Shown in pieces: positions 24,235 to 38,051 of a stretch of DNA of 64,000 nucleotides. The stretch covers positions 103,100,368 to 103,164,367 of the forward strand of contig NC_058337.1 in assembly GCF_905475395.1 (NCBI RefSeq), read 5' to 3'. A model generated the notes under the pieces. That model did not search any database. It was given only the letters and a program-made list of their open reading frames with translations, and was not told where the DNA came from. The position numbers were made by a program, and so were the translations under genes. The stretch is from Chrysoperla carnea (Eukaryota; Arthropoda; Insecta; Neuroptera; Chrysopidae). Each line of letters starts with the position of its first letter. Position 1 is the stretch's first letter.

Positions 24235-26884
24235 ATGGTTGTTAATTTTAAAGTATTTAAAAAGTGTTCACCAAATGGTAAAATTACATTGTATTTGGGG
24301 AAACGAGATTTTGTTGATCATATATCTGGTGTTGAACCAATTGGTAATTATTATTTTTTTAATTATTTATTAGGTATTCAAACAAATAATCAAAGTTTTA
24401 AGACCAAATTATTATTACTAATTATTCAATTATGCTACTCCATTTTAATACAACTGCAACGTTTCGCTATTATTTTTTTAACTCTGGCAGGTATATTTTT
24501 AAACTAGGCGCAACTATTGCTTGACAGAATGCAACCCTGGTGGAAAAAATATTTGAAAAAAGAATAAGTCTTAATAAGTCTTAGGAAACTCTGAAAAAGT
24601 CTTAGAAACTTTAAAAAAGTATTTGGAACTCTGAATAACTTTGAATTAGACTAGTCCGAAAACGTTGAGAAATTCAAAGTTCATAAGACTTTTTCAGAGT
24701 TTCTTATTCTTTCTTCAAATATTTTTTCCACCAGGGAATGGGTTACCTTATCCATAAAAATGTAAAAATAGACTTGATACCAAAACAAAATTTGAAAGTT
24801 AAATTAAAATTGATTAAAAAACGAAGAAGTTATATTTAGCATTCAAAGATTGTTGCCCGTCTCTTTCTTGCAAAACAGAGTATAGCGTGCAAGACGTCAC
24901 TATATTCCCCTCTTTGTTTAATATTAGAAGTTTTAAACGTTCATATTTTGCATACTTTTTAAGATTTTCAAAAGCTAACTAATACTAGACAATGCATGTA
25001 TGACGATATTGAAAAGAACGAGAGAGATGAATTTGAAATAACAAAGAAAAATCGCTGAAACAAGCACTTTCTCAGTTCTACTTTTGACGTAGTTTGTATC
25101 AAACTGCTAAACAAACACGATATCACAAAAGAGTATATGCCCCCTCCCCCTCCCAAAATAATACAAAAATTGTATCTCTTCAATAATTTCATTCCGATCA
25201 CGCCTATAATTTTTACGGCATATTTAATTTAATATACGCATAAGTACGTATTTTCCTCGGACCTTTAATAATAAATGTCTGATAAAGTTTAAATAGAATT
25301 AACGAAACGTTGTGCGCATTATTAGCACAGCTAAATACCGTAAATAATAATCAATTTGATTTTAAAACCGTGATTTTTTAATTGTAAAAAATATTCATCT
25401 GAACATCAATAAACGCTAAATTTATGATTTTAAATAATATGTTTGTGTTTATGTTTGTTTATACTAAATGGTGGGTGGTACCTATCAAATGACACCAATA
25501 AATCGATAAAAACCCAGATGGAATTGCATTGTTAGATGATGAGTACATTAATCAAAAAGATCGTCGTATATACGGACAAGTTATATGCAGCTTTCGTTAT
25601 GGACGTGAAGAAGATGAAATGATGGGCTTAAACTTCCAAAAAGATTTATATCTAGCATCAGAACAAGTATATCCACGTCCATCTAATCAAGAATCTCAAC
25701 CACTAACACGTTTACAAGAACGTTTAATTAAAAAATTAGGTGCAAATGCAATACCATTCACATTTGTACTTCCACCATCAGCACCTAGTTCTGTCACCTT
25801 ACAACCAGGTTCTGAAGACGATGGCCAACCATGTGGTGTACAATACTTTGTTAAATTATTTATTGGTGATTCAGAATTAGATCGTACACATAAGCGAAGT
25901 ACCGTTGCGTTGGCAATTCGTAAAATACAATATGCTCCAAGTAAACAAGGCCGTCAACCATGTACAGTTGTTCGTAAAGATTTTATGCTCAGTCCTGGTG
26001 AATTGGAATTAGAAGTGACGTTAGATAAACAATTGTATCATCACGGCGAAAAGATTGCTGTTAATATTTGCATACGAAATAATTCAAATAAGATTGTAAA
26101 GAAAATCAAAGCTATGGTACAGCAGGGCGTTGATGTTGTCCTGTTCCAAAATGGACAATATCGTACGAGCGTGGCAAGTTTAGAGACACAAGAAGGTTGT
26201 CCAATTCAACCAGGTTCTTCGTTACAGAAAGTTATGTATTTATTACCGTTGTTGAGTAGCAACAAAGAACGACGTGGTATAGCTTTAGATGGCCAATTAA
26301 AGAAACAAGATACTAATCTAGCATCAACGACCTTGTTATCATCACCCGATCAACGTGATGCATTTGGAATCATTGTTAGTTATGCTGTAAAAGTTAAATT
26401 GTATTTGGGTGCGCTCGGTGGCGAATTAGTTGCAGAATTACCGTTCATATTAATGCATCCTAAAGTACGTATAATATATTAATATTTAAGTTTCTTAGTT
26501 TACAAAAATCGGCAATTTTCTTATTATACGGGAATGAAAACGTGTTTAATAAATTTTTCTCCCCTCCGAGCGGAAAGTGTAAACTTTCATCCCGCTGTGC
26601 TAAAGGAATTTGCCGCTTCCCGCATCCGTACTTATTTTCCAAAAAGAACTACAAATTCAACATTATTTTTAAATAATATTCTTTTATTTCCTGGATGAAA
26701 TAAAAATGCCGATTTTTTTTTAAAATCAAGAAACCGAATTAACTATTATTTAATCTCACTTACCATTTATTATTTTTTGCAGCCGCAAAAAGGTAAAATA
26801 CTACACGCTGATAGTCAAGCTGATGTTGAGATGTTCAGGCAAGATACAATGGATACATTTGAAGATACATCTGTACCATATTAA
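24235..26884 (+). CDS. Arr1: Visual arrestin 1 (phosrestin II type)
   Basis: Coding exons 24235-24343, 25518-26464 and 26783-26884 join in phase to 385 residues, complete from ATG to TAA. It starts [20 protein letters not shown], the typical N-terminal strand of invertebrate visual arrestin 1. The finger-loop region is [11 protein letters not shown] (about residues 64-74). The phosphate-sensing arginine lies in VVRKDF (about R189). The C-domain carries [14 protein letters not shown] and [14 protein letters not shown], and the [13 protein letters not shown] strands follow. The short acidic tail ends in [10 protein letters not shown] and shows no LIEF/LIELD clathrin box, which argues against the non-visual Kurtz/beta-arrestin class. 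The protein binds light-activated phosphorylated rhodopsin in photoreceptors and ends signalling. AATAAA signals lie at 26932 and 26937. The ATG sits in CACAATGG. The 1.2-kb first intron holds a MITE and repeat B. Confidence 0.95.
24535..24736. mobile_element. MITE with CCCTGGTGG inverted ends in Arr1 intron 1
   Basis: The left end CCCTGGTGGAAAAAATATTT and the right end (complement of the same) are inverted. Both arms continue through AGAATAAG and AAACTCTGAAAAAGTCTTA. It is about 200 bp, non-coding, and lies wholly in the first intron of Arr1. The target duplication is not clear. Confidence 0.75.
24752..24975 (+). repeat. dispersed repeat B, copy 3 (uninterrupted)
   Basis: Matches 6205-6242 plus 6421-6625 without the MITE between them: TAGACTTGATACC, TTTGAAAGTTAAATTAAAATTG, GATTAAAAAACGAAGAAGTT, TTCAAAGATTGTTGCCC and GACGTCACTA in order. 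It therefore serves as the empty-site reference for the MITE at 6243-6420. Confidence 0.75.
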
Positions 26885-29269
26885 ATAAATAAAAACGATA
26901 TCAATTTAAAGAAGAATGGAATCAAGAAAAAAATAAAATAAACATTGAAATTTTTAGTGTCAAATAAATTTATTAATACTTTTCGATTAATTTTTATTTT
27001 AATTTTATTTGATTCATTTATTTACAATATGAAAAAATTAAAAAAATGTTTATTTAATTTAATTTATATATATATATATTTATATATATTTTTAATATAT
27101 TTTACTTATTAATTATCAAATTAATTAATTAATATACTGTAACTACACAAAGTTATTAATTATATTATTATAAATGACTTAAAATGATTTCTGTGGTTTT
27201 GTAGTATAATAATAATAATACAACAATTTATATTATTTATTTATATTTCTACATAATTAAATTAATTTACTTTTAATTATATTAATAATTTTAATTTCAA
27301 ATAAATATATATATATTTAATTTAGACATATTTATTTCTTTTAATTTTGATTTTTGATTGACTTGATGATAACTCATATATTTTTTGATTTTGATTCTAA
27401 TTAATTAATTAATTAATTAATTAAATAATATAGTAGCAATAATAGCACTGTTCTATTTTTAATTATTAAAAAATTAAATAAAAATATTTATTTTATTTTT
27501 GTTGTTTAATAAATTCATGATTATTTTACAAAAGAAATTTATTTTATGTCAACGTAGGAAGCATCAATTAATAAATATGCGATAATATGTTTAGTCACAC
27601 GCTAATATCGTGACACTTTCACGTGATTTATTAATATTATATTATTTTTGTTTAAAAAATAACAGCAATTGATAATATTGAACAACAGTGGGAATGGAAA
27701 CCGTAAATAATTGTTACGTTTTTATAGAGTATAAACAAAAAATAGAACTTCTTTAATCGTAAATTATCGAAGTCAAACGAGAACAATTTTATGGTAACAT
27801 TCAATTTTCGAGATAATTCAAAAGACATAATCATAACTAGTAAAATCACTTTAAATTCGTGAAAAATTCGCTATTAATTCAAAGTGATAAATGTTGAATT
27901 CACATCAGAACGACGGGCAACAAGCAATATGTGACAAAATTCCTCGAATAACTAAAAATATTGACTATATGTAAAGAGATTCGAACTGGTCAAACCAAAA
28001 CGATCAAATGAACTTCGAAACGAAAAAATAAAAATAAAATCGTTAATTCTTGAACTAAACCATAATGCTTGATATGCGTGTAAACATACCATGTCAATGT
28101 GCGTTCGAATTTAAATCACCCTTAAAACCGAATTCTTTGTAGGGCAATTTTTTTAAATATCGAACCCTAGATTTATAAGTATTTTTTATTAATTACTTTT
28201 CAATTAATACAGAGAAATTTTAATAAATAAAAAAAATATTTACAATACTTTAAAGACATGTGTTATAATCTAATAAGACAGATTTTCTGTCTCTTAATTC
28301 CATGATTACATAATCTTCCTACTATACAAAGACGTCATTGCTGAGATTATCCAATAAAAATGCCCCAAAGACATGCCTAACAGCCAAATAATAAGAAGTA
28401 TTGAAATACAATTCATTATTATCACTTAACTGAAACCATATAACTGTGGGCTCCCGCCCATTAAGCTTTTAAACGGTTCAGCCTTGTTTCATTTTGTGTT
28501 ATATAGTATGATTAAGGAGTGTAGAGGCGTTGGAGCACAACCTCTGTGTTAAAAATGTGTCCCGACAAATAGCCTTAAATTAAGATGACGTTGCTATACC
28601 AAATACAATTGCATACATATACACATACATTTCAGTTCAGATCATTCATTCCGCTACACGAGCGCCATTCTAGCCACTTTATTTAATGCTATTTTGTGGA
28701 CACTTTTAGAGTCAAACAGATGGTGCTCATTTACTTCTACACCCCAGAAGTATGATAAAACTTCATTAGCATGTGACTAAACATTTGCTAATAAATATTA
28801 TACAAAATTATGTGATATTTTTCATTTTTTTAGTAACTAATATTTGGTAAAATTTTTTATATTCACAAACTTTTTTTTGTTGTCAAATTTATATATTATA
28901 TTAAAATCAATTTAGTATAATGTATAAATTAATATTACAAATATTCCGAGAGTTAGAGCTATAAAAATACTCGGCGGATAACTTAGATGATATTTGAGTC
29001 TTGCGAGTAAGTATTACTATTTCTGATTTAAAGGAAGTCATCTTTAAAATTACCAAAGATTCACGTTATAACGTTGAAAAGAAAGTTATAAAAGAGTGCC
29101 AGGACTAATTAATTATCATCATGAGGTTTAGTTAAAGGTTTTTCCTAGGTTATCGAATAAATCAATTTATCTATATTATTACTTAAAAAATAGGCTGCCG
29201 CTATTTAGCTGCCCACATCCTCATGGTTTCTTTAATTTAATTTATTAAAATTAATTTAATAAAGAAACT

Positions 29270-29740
29270 ATAGTACAGTTATAGATGTTACAAATAAAGA
29301 AAAATGAAAGAAACCGCTAACATTTGCTAAAACCTCATGGAATGTGTTTCTTAGGTGTCAAATATCCTTAGAAACACATAAGTCAGTGGCGGAAATGTTT
29401 CTATTTGTTAATAAACCATAAATTGTTAGTTCAATGGAACGGTAAATGTTAGAGTTGACTTACAAAATTAATAAATAGGCAACTTGAATTACGTATACGT
29501 TATACATGTATAATAGTTTTCGATTATTTGACAAACATAATTACGTCATACAAGTTGCCTAATTACTAATATTTTAAGTGAACTTTAACATTGAACGTTT
29601 CATTGAACAAATAGAAACATTTGCTCTCTTACTATGATATTTGACACTTAAGAAACCACATTCCATGAGGTTTTAGCAAAATGCGAACGGTTTATTTCAT
29701 TTTCCTTTATTAGCCGTAACATATTTTACTGTACTAAATT
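29270..29740. mobile_element. large foldback element (about 470 bp)
   Basis: The left end TATAGTACAGTTATAGATG and the complement of the right end TTTAGTACAGTAAAATATG align. Both arms share CTAAAACCTCATGGAATGTG and a central inverted pair TAGGCAACTTG/CAAGTTGCCTA. The arms are diverged but colinear over most of the element, leaving a loop around 29490-29540. It is non-coding, probably an old MITE. Confidence 0.75.
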
Positions 29741-30737
29741 GAATTAATTTTTACATTATTTTTCGAGAATCAAGAAATCTTTGCATATTGTACAATGGTT
29801 TCCTGAATGTCAGAGATAATATTACTTAGTCACACGAAATAACCAAGTATCTTATCCATAGAATATTTGTTCGCTGATTTTCGGATTAAAAACCCTACAA
29901 AACAATAATGAAAATTCACTAAAATTTATTTAATTTTAATTTTTATATAAAAAACTTAAGGATATTTAAAAATATATATCCAACGACATCACATCACACA
30001 TCTCTGATACTGACTGACAGCCATTCATTTATAAAAATTATTATCATATCTTCTTTCTTTCATTTGATACCAAAACATACATTTTTTTTCTGTACCCATC
30101 CAATCACATTATTTTATACTCATTCAGTTTCATTACTCTGTACAGCACATGTTCATCTGATCAAGACGTGTAGGAGAAAGTTTTTTTTGATGGATTTCAT
30201 GATGATTTAACTTCTTTCATGTTTATCTTCAAACGAATAAAATACTTAATATTACTTAGATTCTAAATTTTTTTTTGTACATTTTTTTGTTTGATCGATA
30301 GTTTAATTTTATGGCCAATAAATTTTTAAATTAATATAAAAACCTAAATTTATGTCATGAAATCAATCATTCACCTTTGAATTTTTCTACACACCTTTAA
30401 AATAAACATCCGCTGAACGGGTATATTTTTAAAAACAATTTAAAAAAAATGGATAATAAAGAGGCAAGACTAGAAGGAGCTATAAGTCTTCAACAAACGT
30501 CATTTTATAGCATGGCGGTATGATATGGAAAATCAATGTTTAATTACCTAAAAGAAGTACTGCTAGAATTAAAATTGATTGTAAAAATCTGTGTAATAAT
30601 TAAATTAAAGGCCATTCAGAGTCTGATTAGTAGGCGAATTCATCGGAGCTGACAATAACGGACAAACCAAGGATAGGGTCTCCGAGCTCGCACAGAACGC
30701 ATTACTCCTCCCTCCCCTGAACTATGATCCACATATA

Positions 30738-30985
30738 AATAGTTATGCAAATCATTTCTAATAAGGCATCAATAAGTGTGAGAGAGTACATATACATTAA
30801 GGAATGTGTATAAGAAAGAAAGAAATAAAAATAAATAGTTACTTGGTTACTGAACAGTAGAGTTCAGTATTGCTTTGACATGTAATACCTACTTCTTTCT
30901 TTCTTATACACATTCCTTAATGTATATGTACTCTCTCACACTTATTGATACCCTATTAGAAATTATTTACAGAACTACTTGTATA
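30738..30985. mobile_element. inverted-repeat element, long near-identical arms
   Basis: The left arm (about 30749-30820: TTTCTAATAAGG, ATCAATAAGTGTGAGAGAG, TACATATACATTAAGGAATG, TGTATAAGAAAGAAAGAA) is matched almost base for base by the complement of about 30895-30970. Weaker similarity extends outward to AATAGTTATG / AGTAGTTCTG. It is non-coding; the family is unknown. Confidence 0.8.
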
Positions 30986-33196
30986 TAAAAAAATCATAAT
31001 TTCAGAAATTTTGGGTGAAACCAGATTTCTTCTGACAGGAAAAAGAACTTCCATGGACGTAAAATATAAATTTTTGAATCAAAGTGCTTGATTTAATTCA
31101 GCAGTTTTTTAGTCAGATTTTTCATAAAATACCATAACTATATTAATGGTGAAATAGTTAATAACCGAGGACGTTTGAAACACATATAGCCCAGCCTTAC
31201 CCTAAAATTCGAATACAATTTAAAATTATATTTCATATTTGGCCATACATTTAAATATTACGAGATATTTTGTTAGTTTTTAAATAAAATTTGTGTTTTA
31301 TTGATTTTCGTTTACCCCAATATGGGACACATTTTTACAAATGAACGAATGATTAGGCCGGATTTAAAAAAATAAAAATTGTAAAATAAATGAAATATAA
31401 TTAAAAATTGTAAATAAGAAATAATTTAAATAAGATATGATGATGACACCTCATATAATCAATATTATTTAATTAATTTACATTTAATTTAATATGGCAT
31501 TCTGTTAATTAATTAAAATTATTACTAATTTAATTTAATTAATAAAAGAGTAGTTAAATGTTTTTTATTTATTTTTTTTTTATAGATGATAATAAGAGAT
31601 AATTGAATTGCCTTTTTGTTTAGAATAATATTTATTTTAAAATATAATGGTTTTTAAATAGTTTTTAGTATTTGTAATATTATTTTTAATATATTGTTTA
31701 GTGAAAAAATAATATTACAGGTCCTCTTAAAAAATCTTTACGTGCTTTTAAAGTTTTTTTTTCATTGTGTTCAAGTGTAAAGGAAATGCCTTTTGATGCG
31801 TCAACTTCTCAGCTCCTGTCCCTCCTTGTCTATGACGAAATTTCAACTTAAATTAGAAGTTCAAAAATGTATTTATGAATTGAGTTAATGTTGAAAATGT
31901 TCCTCAACCCTCCTATCGAGATATTTCATGTTTTTGACCTGAGATTCTCAGGCTATGAAGTTGATTCGAAGGGAAACCGCTCACATTGTATAAATCAATC
32001 TAGTATTCATTCGGTGATAATAGTTTTGTACAGGTGAAAGAATTTTTAAAACCGTTTAAGTAGTTTTTGAGTTTATCTATTACAAACAAACATACAAAAA
32101 ATCAAATCCTTTCTCTTTATAATTATTAGTTTATGTTATTGCTTTTCATAGTAGGATCTGTAATTTTTTTTCACCCAATAGTTATTAAACCAAAATATTA
32201 CAAAAACTATTATTAATAATATTGTTTTCATATATTTATTCAATCTGCAGAAGTAATAAAAATGTTTGTCTAATAAAAGTTGAAATAAATCCATCTGTTA
32301 TTGGGTTTCAAAGGTCGAAAGTGCAGCGAAAATAAAACTAATATTGTTAATGAAGCATCTGCTTTGCTATCAAATTGTATCATTCTAAAAATATCCTTCT
32401 GAGTGTCATTTTTCTCGAATTAATCGATTTATAATCCAAGAGTTTTCAATGACTAATTATTATTAAATTATGCTATTCTTCTAGTGCTCTTCCCACCAAG
32501 TTTTAAAAGATTTACTAATATTACATCTTATTTTAACGGCTAGAGTATTTTTTAGTTGGAGAGTTCAATACCAAAATCCAGATATAGTGAAATATCGTTG
32601 GGACGGAAAAGAAAATATTTTCGTGGCAATAGAGTATATTTATCTTTCTATATTTTACTTAGAATTTGAAGATCGTGGAAAATGTAATCGCAAATCACCT
32701 TTTATAAGACAAACATAATTATTGAATGGATTACATAAACTATAGAAGAGAATTATTATTAAATATAGAAATTGTCATGGATTTCACTATAAGTCTATTT
32801 CACAAACATCGAGTTTTAAAAAGTTTAAATATCAGTCGCTTTCAGATAAAAAGTTTTAAGAAGCTTTTTAAAGTCCTCTCACCCCACTACTCTTCACTAA
32901 TTATTAAAATAAATAATCCTATCACTCCCTACGAAATGATAGACAAACGTCGTTTACTCGATGTATGAGAAATGAACATATAATTGTATACTGTTTATAT
33001 AATCATGAGTTAAGTGTTTTTTAATATTTTATTTAATATTATTTACAATAAATAATCATCACCAGATTGCGTTTGTTCAAAAGTCACAACAAATTAAAGG
33101 GTCATAGAAACAATATTTTAAAAATATGTCAAATCTTACGATTTAAGTGCGATCACAAATCGTAAAGTAACGTGGCCTGGAAAGTAAACAGTCATG

Positions 33197-33207
33197 GGTT
33201 CGATTCC
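33197..33207 (+). other. tRNA B-box-like motif
   Basis: GGTTCGATTCC is an exact match to the RNA polymerase III B box / T-loop consensus, inside TGGGTTCGATTCCCA, which can form a five-pair T stem. No matching acceptor stem, anticodon arm or A box is visible upstream, so it is not an intact tRNA. A tRNA-derived SINE relic or chance is possible. Confidence 0.25.
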
Positions 33208-34500
33208 CACCAAGATATGTATACTCTTATACAAGAAAGGAAGAGGTTTATATCACCGTAAAGCTTAGGTAATACTTAAAAGACTTTCAATTATTCAGAC
33301 ATGTTACTTTTGTACCTCCGAAACTTTTGTTTTTCTATCCTTCGTTGCCAAACGAATGGCATCTGAATTTTATAAAAATTCGCATTTACGGTTCCAATGT
33401 CAAATTTTAATTTCCTCAAAATTTTAAATTGAATGGTAGGCAATCAAAAATTTTGGGTGTACAAAACGTTGCCTAACGAATGGAATTTGTACTTAGTGAA
33501 AATTCGCATTTTTCTGAAATGAATTTTAATTTCCTTCTTAAAATTGAAGGATGGACAAACGTGGATCTTATTTTTTGGAAATATTTATCTAGGGTTGCTG
33601 AAGTCAAAATTTTTAATTGTGCCATAACTTTCAATTACAGGGTGGACAAACGATCCAATCAGCATTATTATATGAAAACTCGCATTTGGGGGTGCTATTT
33701 TCACGAGGGCCAAGAAAAATGAGTATAATTTCCTTTCGATTCTTGAATATTTAAAACTCTAAAAATTCTAAAGGTACCTGTACACTGTAGCTGCTTAGTG
33801 TAGAAATAGCACAGTAAATAGAACGTTCTAGCAAAGATTTTAATTCGTTCCTAGGTAGAGAAAATATAGTAAAAAGTAACTTTAAAGTATATAGGTATAT
33901 TGAGATAGAACTCATTAGCTAGACTTATCTATCTCTATCTAGAATCTTTAATAAAGAAAATGTTTTAGCTGAAATGTTAATGAGAATTATTTCATATTTT
34001 AAATTTTAATGCGTACATTTTAAGCAATACATTTATGTTATATAAATGTTAATACGCAGCTCCTTTTAAAGCTAAGATTATAGCTCGGAATGAAATGGGT
34101 GTAAAAACTACGCCATTCTAGCAAATATGCGTAAAACGTGCACTTAAATCGATACTCCATTGACAACAAAATATACAAAACACAAAGATGACTGTATGAC
34201 TCTAAGTAGAGATCGTTAATACTCTAAAAGGTACCCGGCTTACAAGTAATAACTACGTACATTAACTAAATGAGCTCTAGCTAAATTATGTTCTACAATA
34301 AACAGGTACCTGTATGGATTTGTATAGTATACCGCATATTATGTGAATAAAAAAGACAAAATGGACGTCTCATTTACAATAAATAATTATTTCATACGTA
34401 CATGACTCTTGCACTGCCCCGTCATCTCTGATGATAATATTAAATAAAAAAAATGGATGGAGAGATCGACTTCTTTTTAATAATAAATAAGTGTGTTTTA

Positions 34501-37500
34501 TTATTGACCATTTGTTGTTTGTGGATTGATACCTCCAGTAGCTAATGTTTGCGGTGTTTTTGGTAATGGTCGCACTAAATATAATTTTTCGCCTTGTTTA
34601 TTTGTATAAATCGGTGATCGCTGATAATGATCAACTAATTGATCTAAATTATGAAATTTACGTTGCCCAATACAATATAATGCACCATCCACATGAACAC
34701 GAAAATGTTTATTACGTCCTGGTGCTTTTAATGATACTGAATAATCACCCATCTGAAATTAATAAATATAAATTAGTTAAATTTTTGTATAAATTCCCTA
34801 ACGACAATGCATTATATTGAAAAAAGTTTCAGTCCCGTTTTTTTTTTTTTTGTGGTTTGATTCGTAAAACCAAGAATTTAAAAAAAAATCAAAAAGTTTC
34901 CACGTGATCAAATTAATCTTTGAACAAAGTCTTAAAGCGATGTAAAAGCTGTTTGATGTTTCGTAGTAAATATATTAATTTTACTGCTTTTGATCTATGG
35001 TAACACAAATTTCAACGTAAAATTGGCTACTATTCACATTTGATAATATAAAACACATTTTGATATGCGCAAAATGAAATTTAAGGTCAGTTTTTATGAC
35101 GATATTCAAATATGTCGTTACGTGTTAAATCTTCTTTATGTTGGTTAAAATGATCTCTATTTTGTGTGTAAAATTATAATATGTGAATTGTTTTGTAAAA
35201 ATACAATTGGATCATTTTACTCACTTACCCTTACAAGGTCGGTAAAATGATCCCTTTTGAGAAATATTGAATAGTTCTAAAAATTTGAAGAAATATATCT
35301 AATAGTTTGGCTACAAATTATTTCATTTTGAGATCTCTTCCCATACCCACCTAGTTTTGGATTTGACTTTCGTGTTCCGTAAAATCGGGAAAATTATAAG
35401 TTTGTTTGTGATTTGAATCAAAATCAATGTTTGACGCCCAAAAACTATAAATTGTTAGAAAATCTTATAAATTTGTTGATACTGATACTTCTTAGATTTG
35501 TCTGATTTCTATAATAATCCCCGATCAATCAATGACATACCCTGTTAGCTCCCGGTTTGTAGCCCCTCTGAATTTGTCAATTGTTGCCCAATTGTTTATA
35601 CTTACATTTGTTTCACTATCTCGAACTAAGAAATCTCCATCATGTCCATGTTGATTTAACATATTATCACATTGATTCCGTGTTATATGTCCATAATACC
35701 ATGGTTTACCAATTAAATGCGGACGATCTATAGACGCACCATTTGTATTTTGGTTTGTTTGATCAGCAACATGAATCTGATGATGATGATCTGTTCGTTC
35801 TAAGGATTCTTGTCCTTGATTTTGTTGATCACGATATGGTTGTGTTAAATATTCACTTAACTCTTGTAGATAATTACGCGGCACTAAACCTATTTGACCT
35901 TGCCCGTTACGTGCTTTATACCATTCAGGATCAGTTGGAGGACGATCTAATATTTCTAAGCGATCACCTTTCTCAAATGATAATTCTTGATCATTTGTTG
36001 ATGTAAACGAATATAAAGCAACAACAATATCCAAAACATTCTCTGCCATCGCGTAAGTATGCAATGTGTCGTCATTATGGCCGGATCCGTCATGATGATC
36101 TTCTTGTGTATAATTACTTGGAAACCATCCGCACATTTGTCCACCACTTTGTCCACGCCACCAACCATCGTTACTTTTCTCTAATATTAATATTCGTGTA
36201 CCTATAAACGAAATATTATTTTTTTAAAACGTTGAAATTTAGAAAAAAATTTTCCAAAATAAAAAATGCCTGATCTCTAAATATACAATATTTTTATAGT
36301 GTGTAAGATTTGTAGTAATACTCCCCCTCTCCTTTCAGTTCCCTTAAATATTTAAAGTAAATAAATGTAATATTTAACTTTTTAATTATTTTACGTACCT
36401 TTTACTAATGACAGTTCATCTGGTTGTTGTGCTTGATAATTATATTTAACAATTGCTGTACCAATAGCTTCACTCGGATCGGTTACTAATTGTGCTAAAT
36501 GTCTACGTGACATTGATGGTGAATCTGTATTTATATTGTTTGTGCCACCGCGTGATGGTGAGCCTGATGTAGGTAATGTTCTACATCCACCACCAGGCAC
36601 ACCTGGTGGTCCACCCTTTGAACTATTACCATCACCACCACCACTCTTCTTCACTTTCTTTTTGATGCTGTCAAACAATGACGGTTTCTCCTTTTTCACA
36701 TAATTACTTGGTACATAACCACTATGATTACGACTATTTTGTACGCGCCACCAATGGCGGCTGTCATCTAATAACAGATAGCGTTCATTCTTACGTAAAT
36801 CTAATTCTTGTGCACCTTGTGCTGAGTAGTCATATTTTGCTACTACATAGCATACATCGTCTTGATTTGATTTACCTGCAATACCAATAAAATCAATGAA
36901 GTAATTATTTCAATTTGTTTAGAGTTCATGTTTGCAAGGTAATATGTCAACGTAAAATTGTAATCTCCGTCAGATTATAAACGAGTTACCAATAACCACT
37001 CCAACTAGCGCTAATTCAACATCTATTAACGAAAATCAACTCACAGCGTTATATTTGGTTGGTCTGGGTCGAGCTACCACGAGTTGGGGTGGTTTTTAGG
37101 CGGTTTTTTTGGAAGCTAAATTTACAATTTAACTAATTCTTTTGTCGAATATATTTTGTCTGATCACGTATTTCTCTCCTTTGTTTTTTAGAATATAATG
37201 AAGTTGTCAGAACAGTTTAACTTATTGTTTAAAAAAATGCCCTCTATAACAAAACCTTAACTCCCCCCGCCCCAAATTCACCTCAATCGGAGTAAAGGAA
37301 GAAAAATTAAAAAGGGCTTAACTATTCTAAAAATTTCCAAACTTTCAATAAAAATTTCACATTGAGTATATTTAAAATCAATAGCAAGACTTTTCTTTTT
37401 AGGAAATTATTATTATTATTTATTATTAACCAGTTTTTACATTAAAAAAAAATGAAATGACAAAACACTTTCCAAATTGTAATATTTCAAACAAAACTTA

Positions 37501-37991
37501 AAATTGTGTAAAAAATGTGCTTATTCTAATTGTGAAATCGATCAGATTGTAAGGTGTTTTCAGTGAATGTTTGTGTATTGCCATGGAAATTGATTTATAG
37601 TACACTCAGTACAAATGCCTTATGCCGGTTTTCCACTAAACGGACAGTTGAGTTTTTATTGGAAAAGAAACAAAACTGAAAAAGTAATGGCCATTACATT
37701 TCTAATCTTAAAGTTTGTAAAAAATTGCAGTTTTGTTTTTCTCGACATAAGTTTATGTTGCTTTTATTAAGTGGCTATCCGATCCGAAAACCGGGTTTAG
37801 GCGTATTAAACAAAGTAAGCTATCATTCTTTTTGTTGTTCAAATACATCTACGGACCATTACTTAAGGTTGATTGGACATTGAGGCAATATATGAATAAA
37901 AATCTGACTTTTAAATAATCTCGCTGAGCCAAACAAAACGAAAAACTATTAATTTTATATAAATCGGTATTCGTAGATTAAGTATAAATTA

Positions 37992-38051
<60 letters not shown>

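Larger units (their letters stand above)
26885..34500. other. intergenic region Arr1 to dock 3' end
   Basis: Lies between two converging gene ends (Arr1 plus strand, dock minus strand). The first part is Arr1 3'UTR-like, with (AT)n and TTAATTAA runs near 27067-27420. Two foldback elements (29270-29740 and 30738-30985) and a tRNA B-box-like motif (33197-33207) are described separately. A loosely repeated unit (GTTGCCWAACGAATGG followed by ATTCGCATTT) recurs near 33348, 33470 and 33641. Around 32030-32110 is a segment resembling transposon 3' ends (AAACCGTTTAAGTAGTTTTT). No gene is supported. Confidence 0.5.

Noticed and set aside
32726-32968. 80-codon plus-strand frame downstream of dock
   Set aside because: No motif and intergenic composition; likely chance.
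33348-33700. Loosely recurring unit (AACGAATGG ... ATTCGCATTT), considered as a CRISPR-like or satellite array
   Set aside because: Only three imperfect occurrences with unequal spacing (about 120 and 170 bp); a eukaryotic dispersed or tandem relic is more likely.
35743-36006. Plus-strand frame and a minus-strand frame at 35956-36168
   Set aside because: Shadows of dock exon 3 in other frames.
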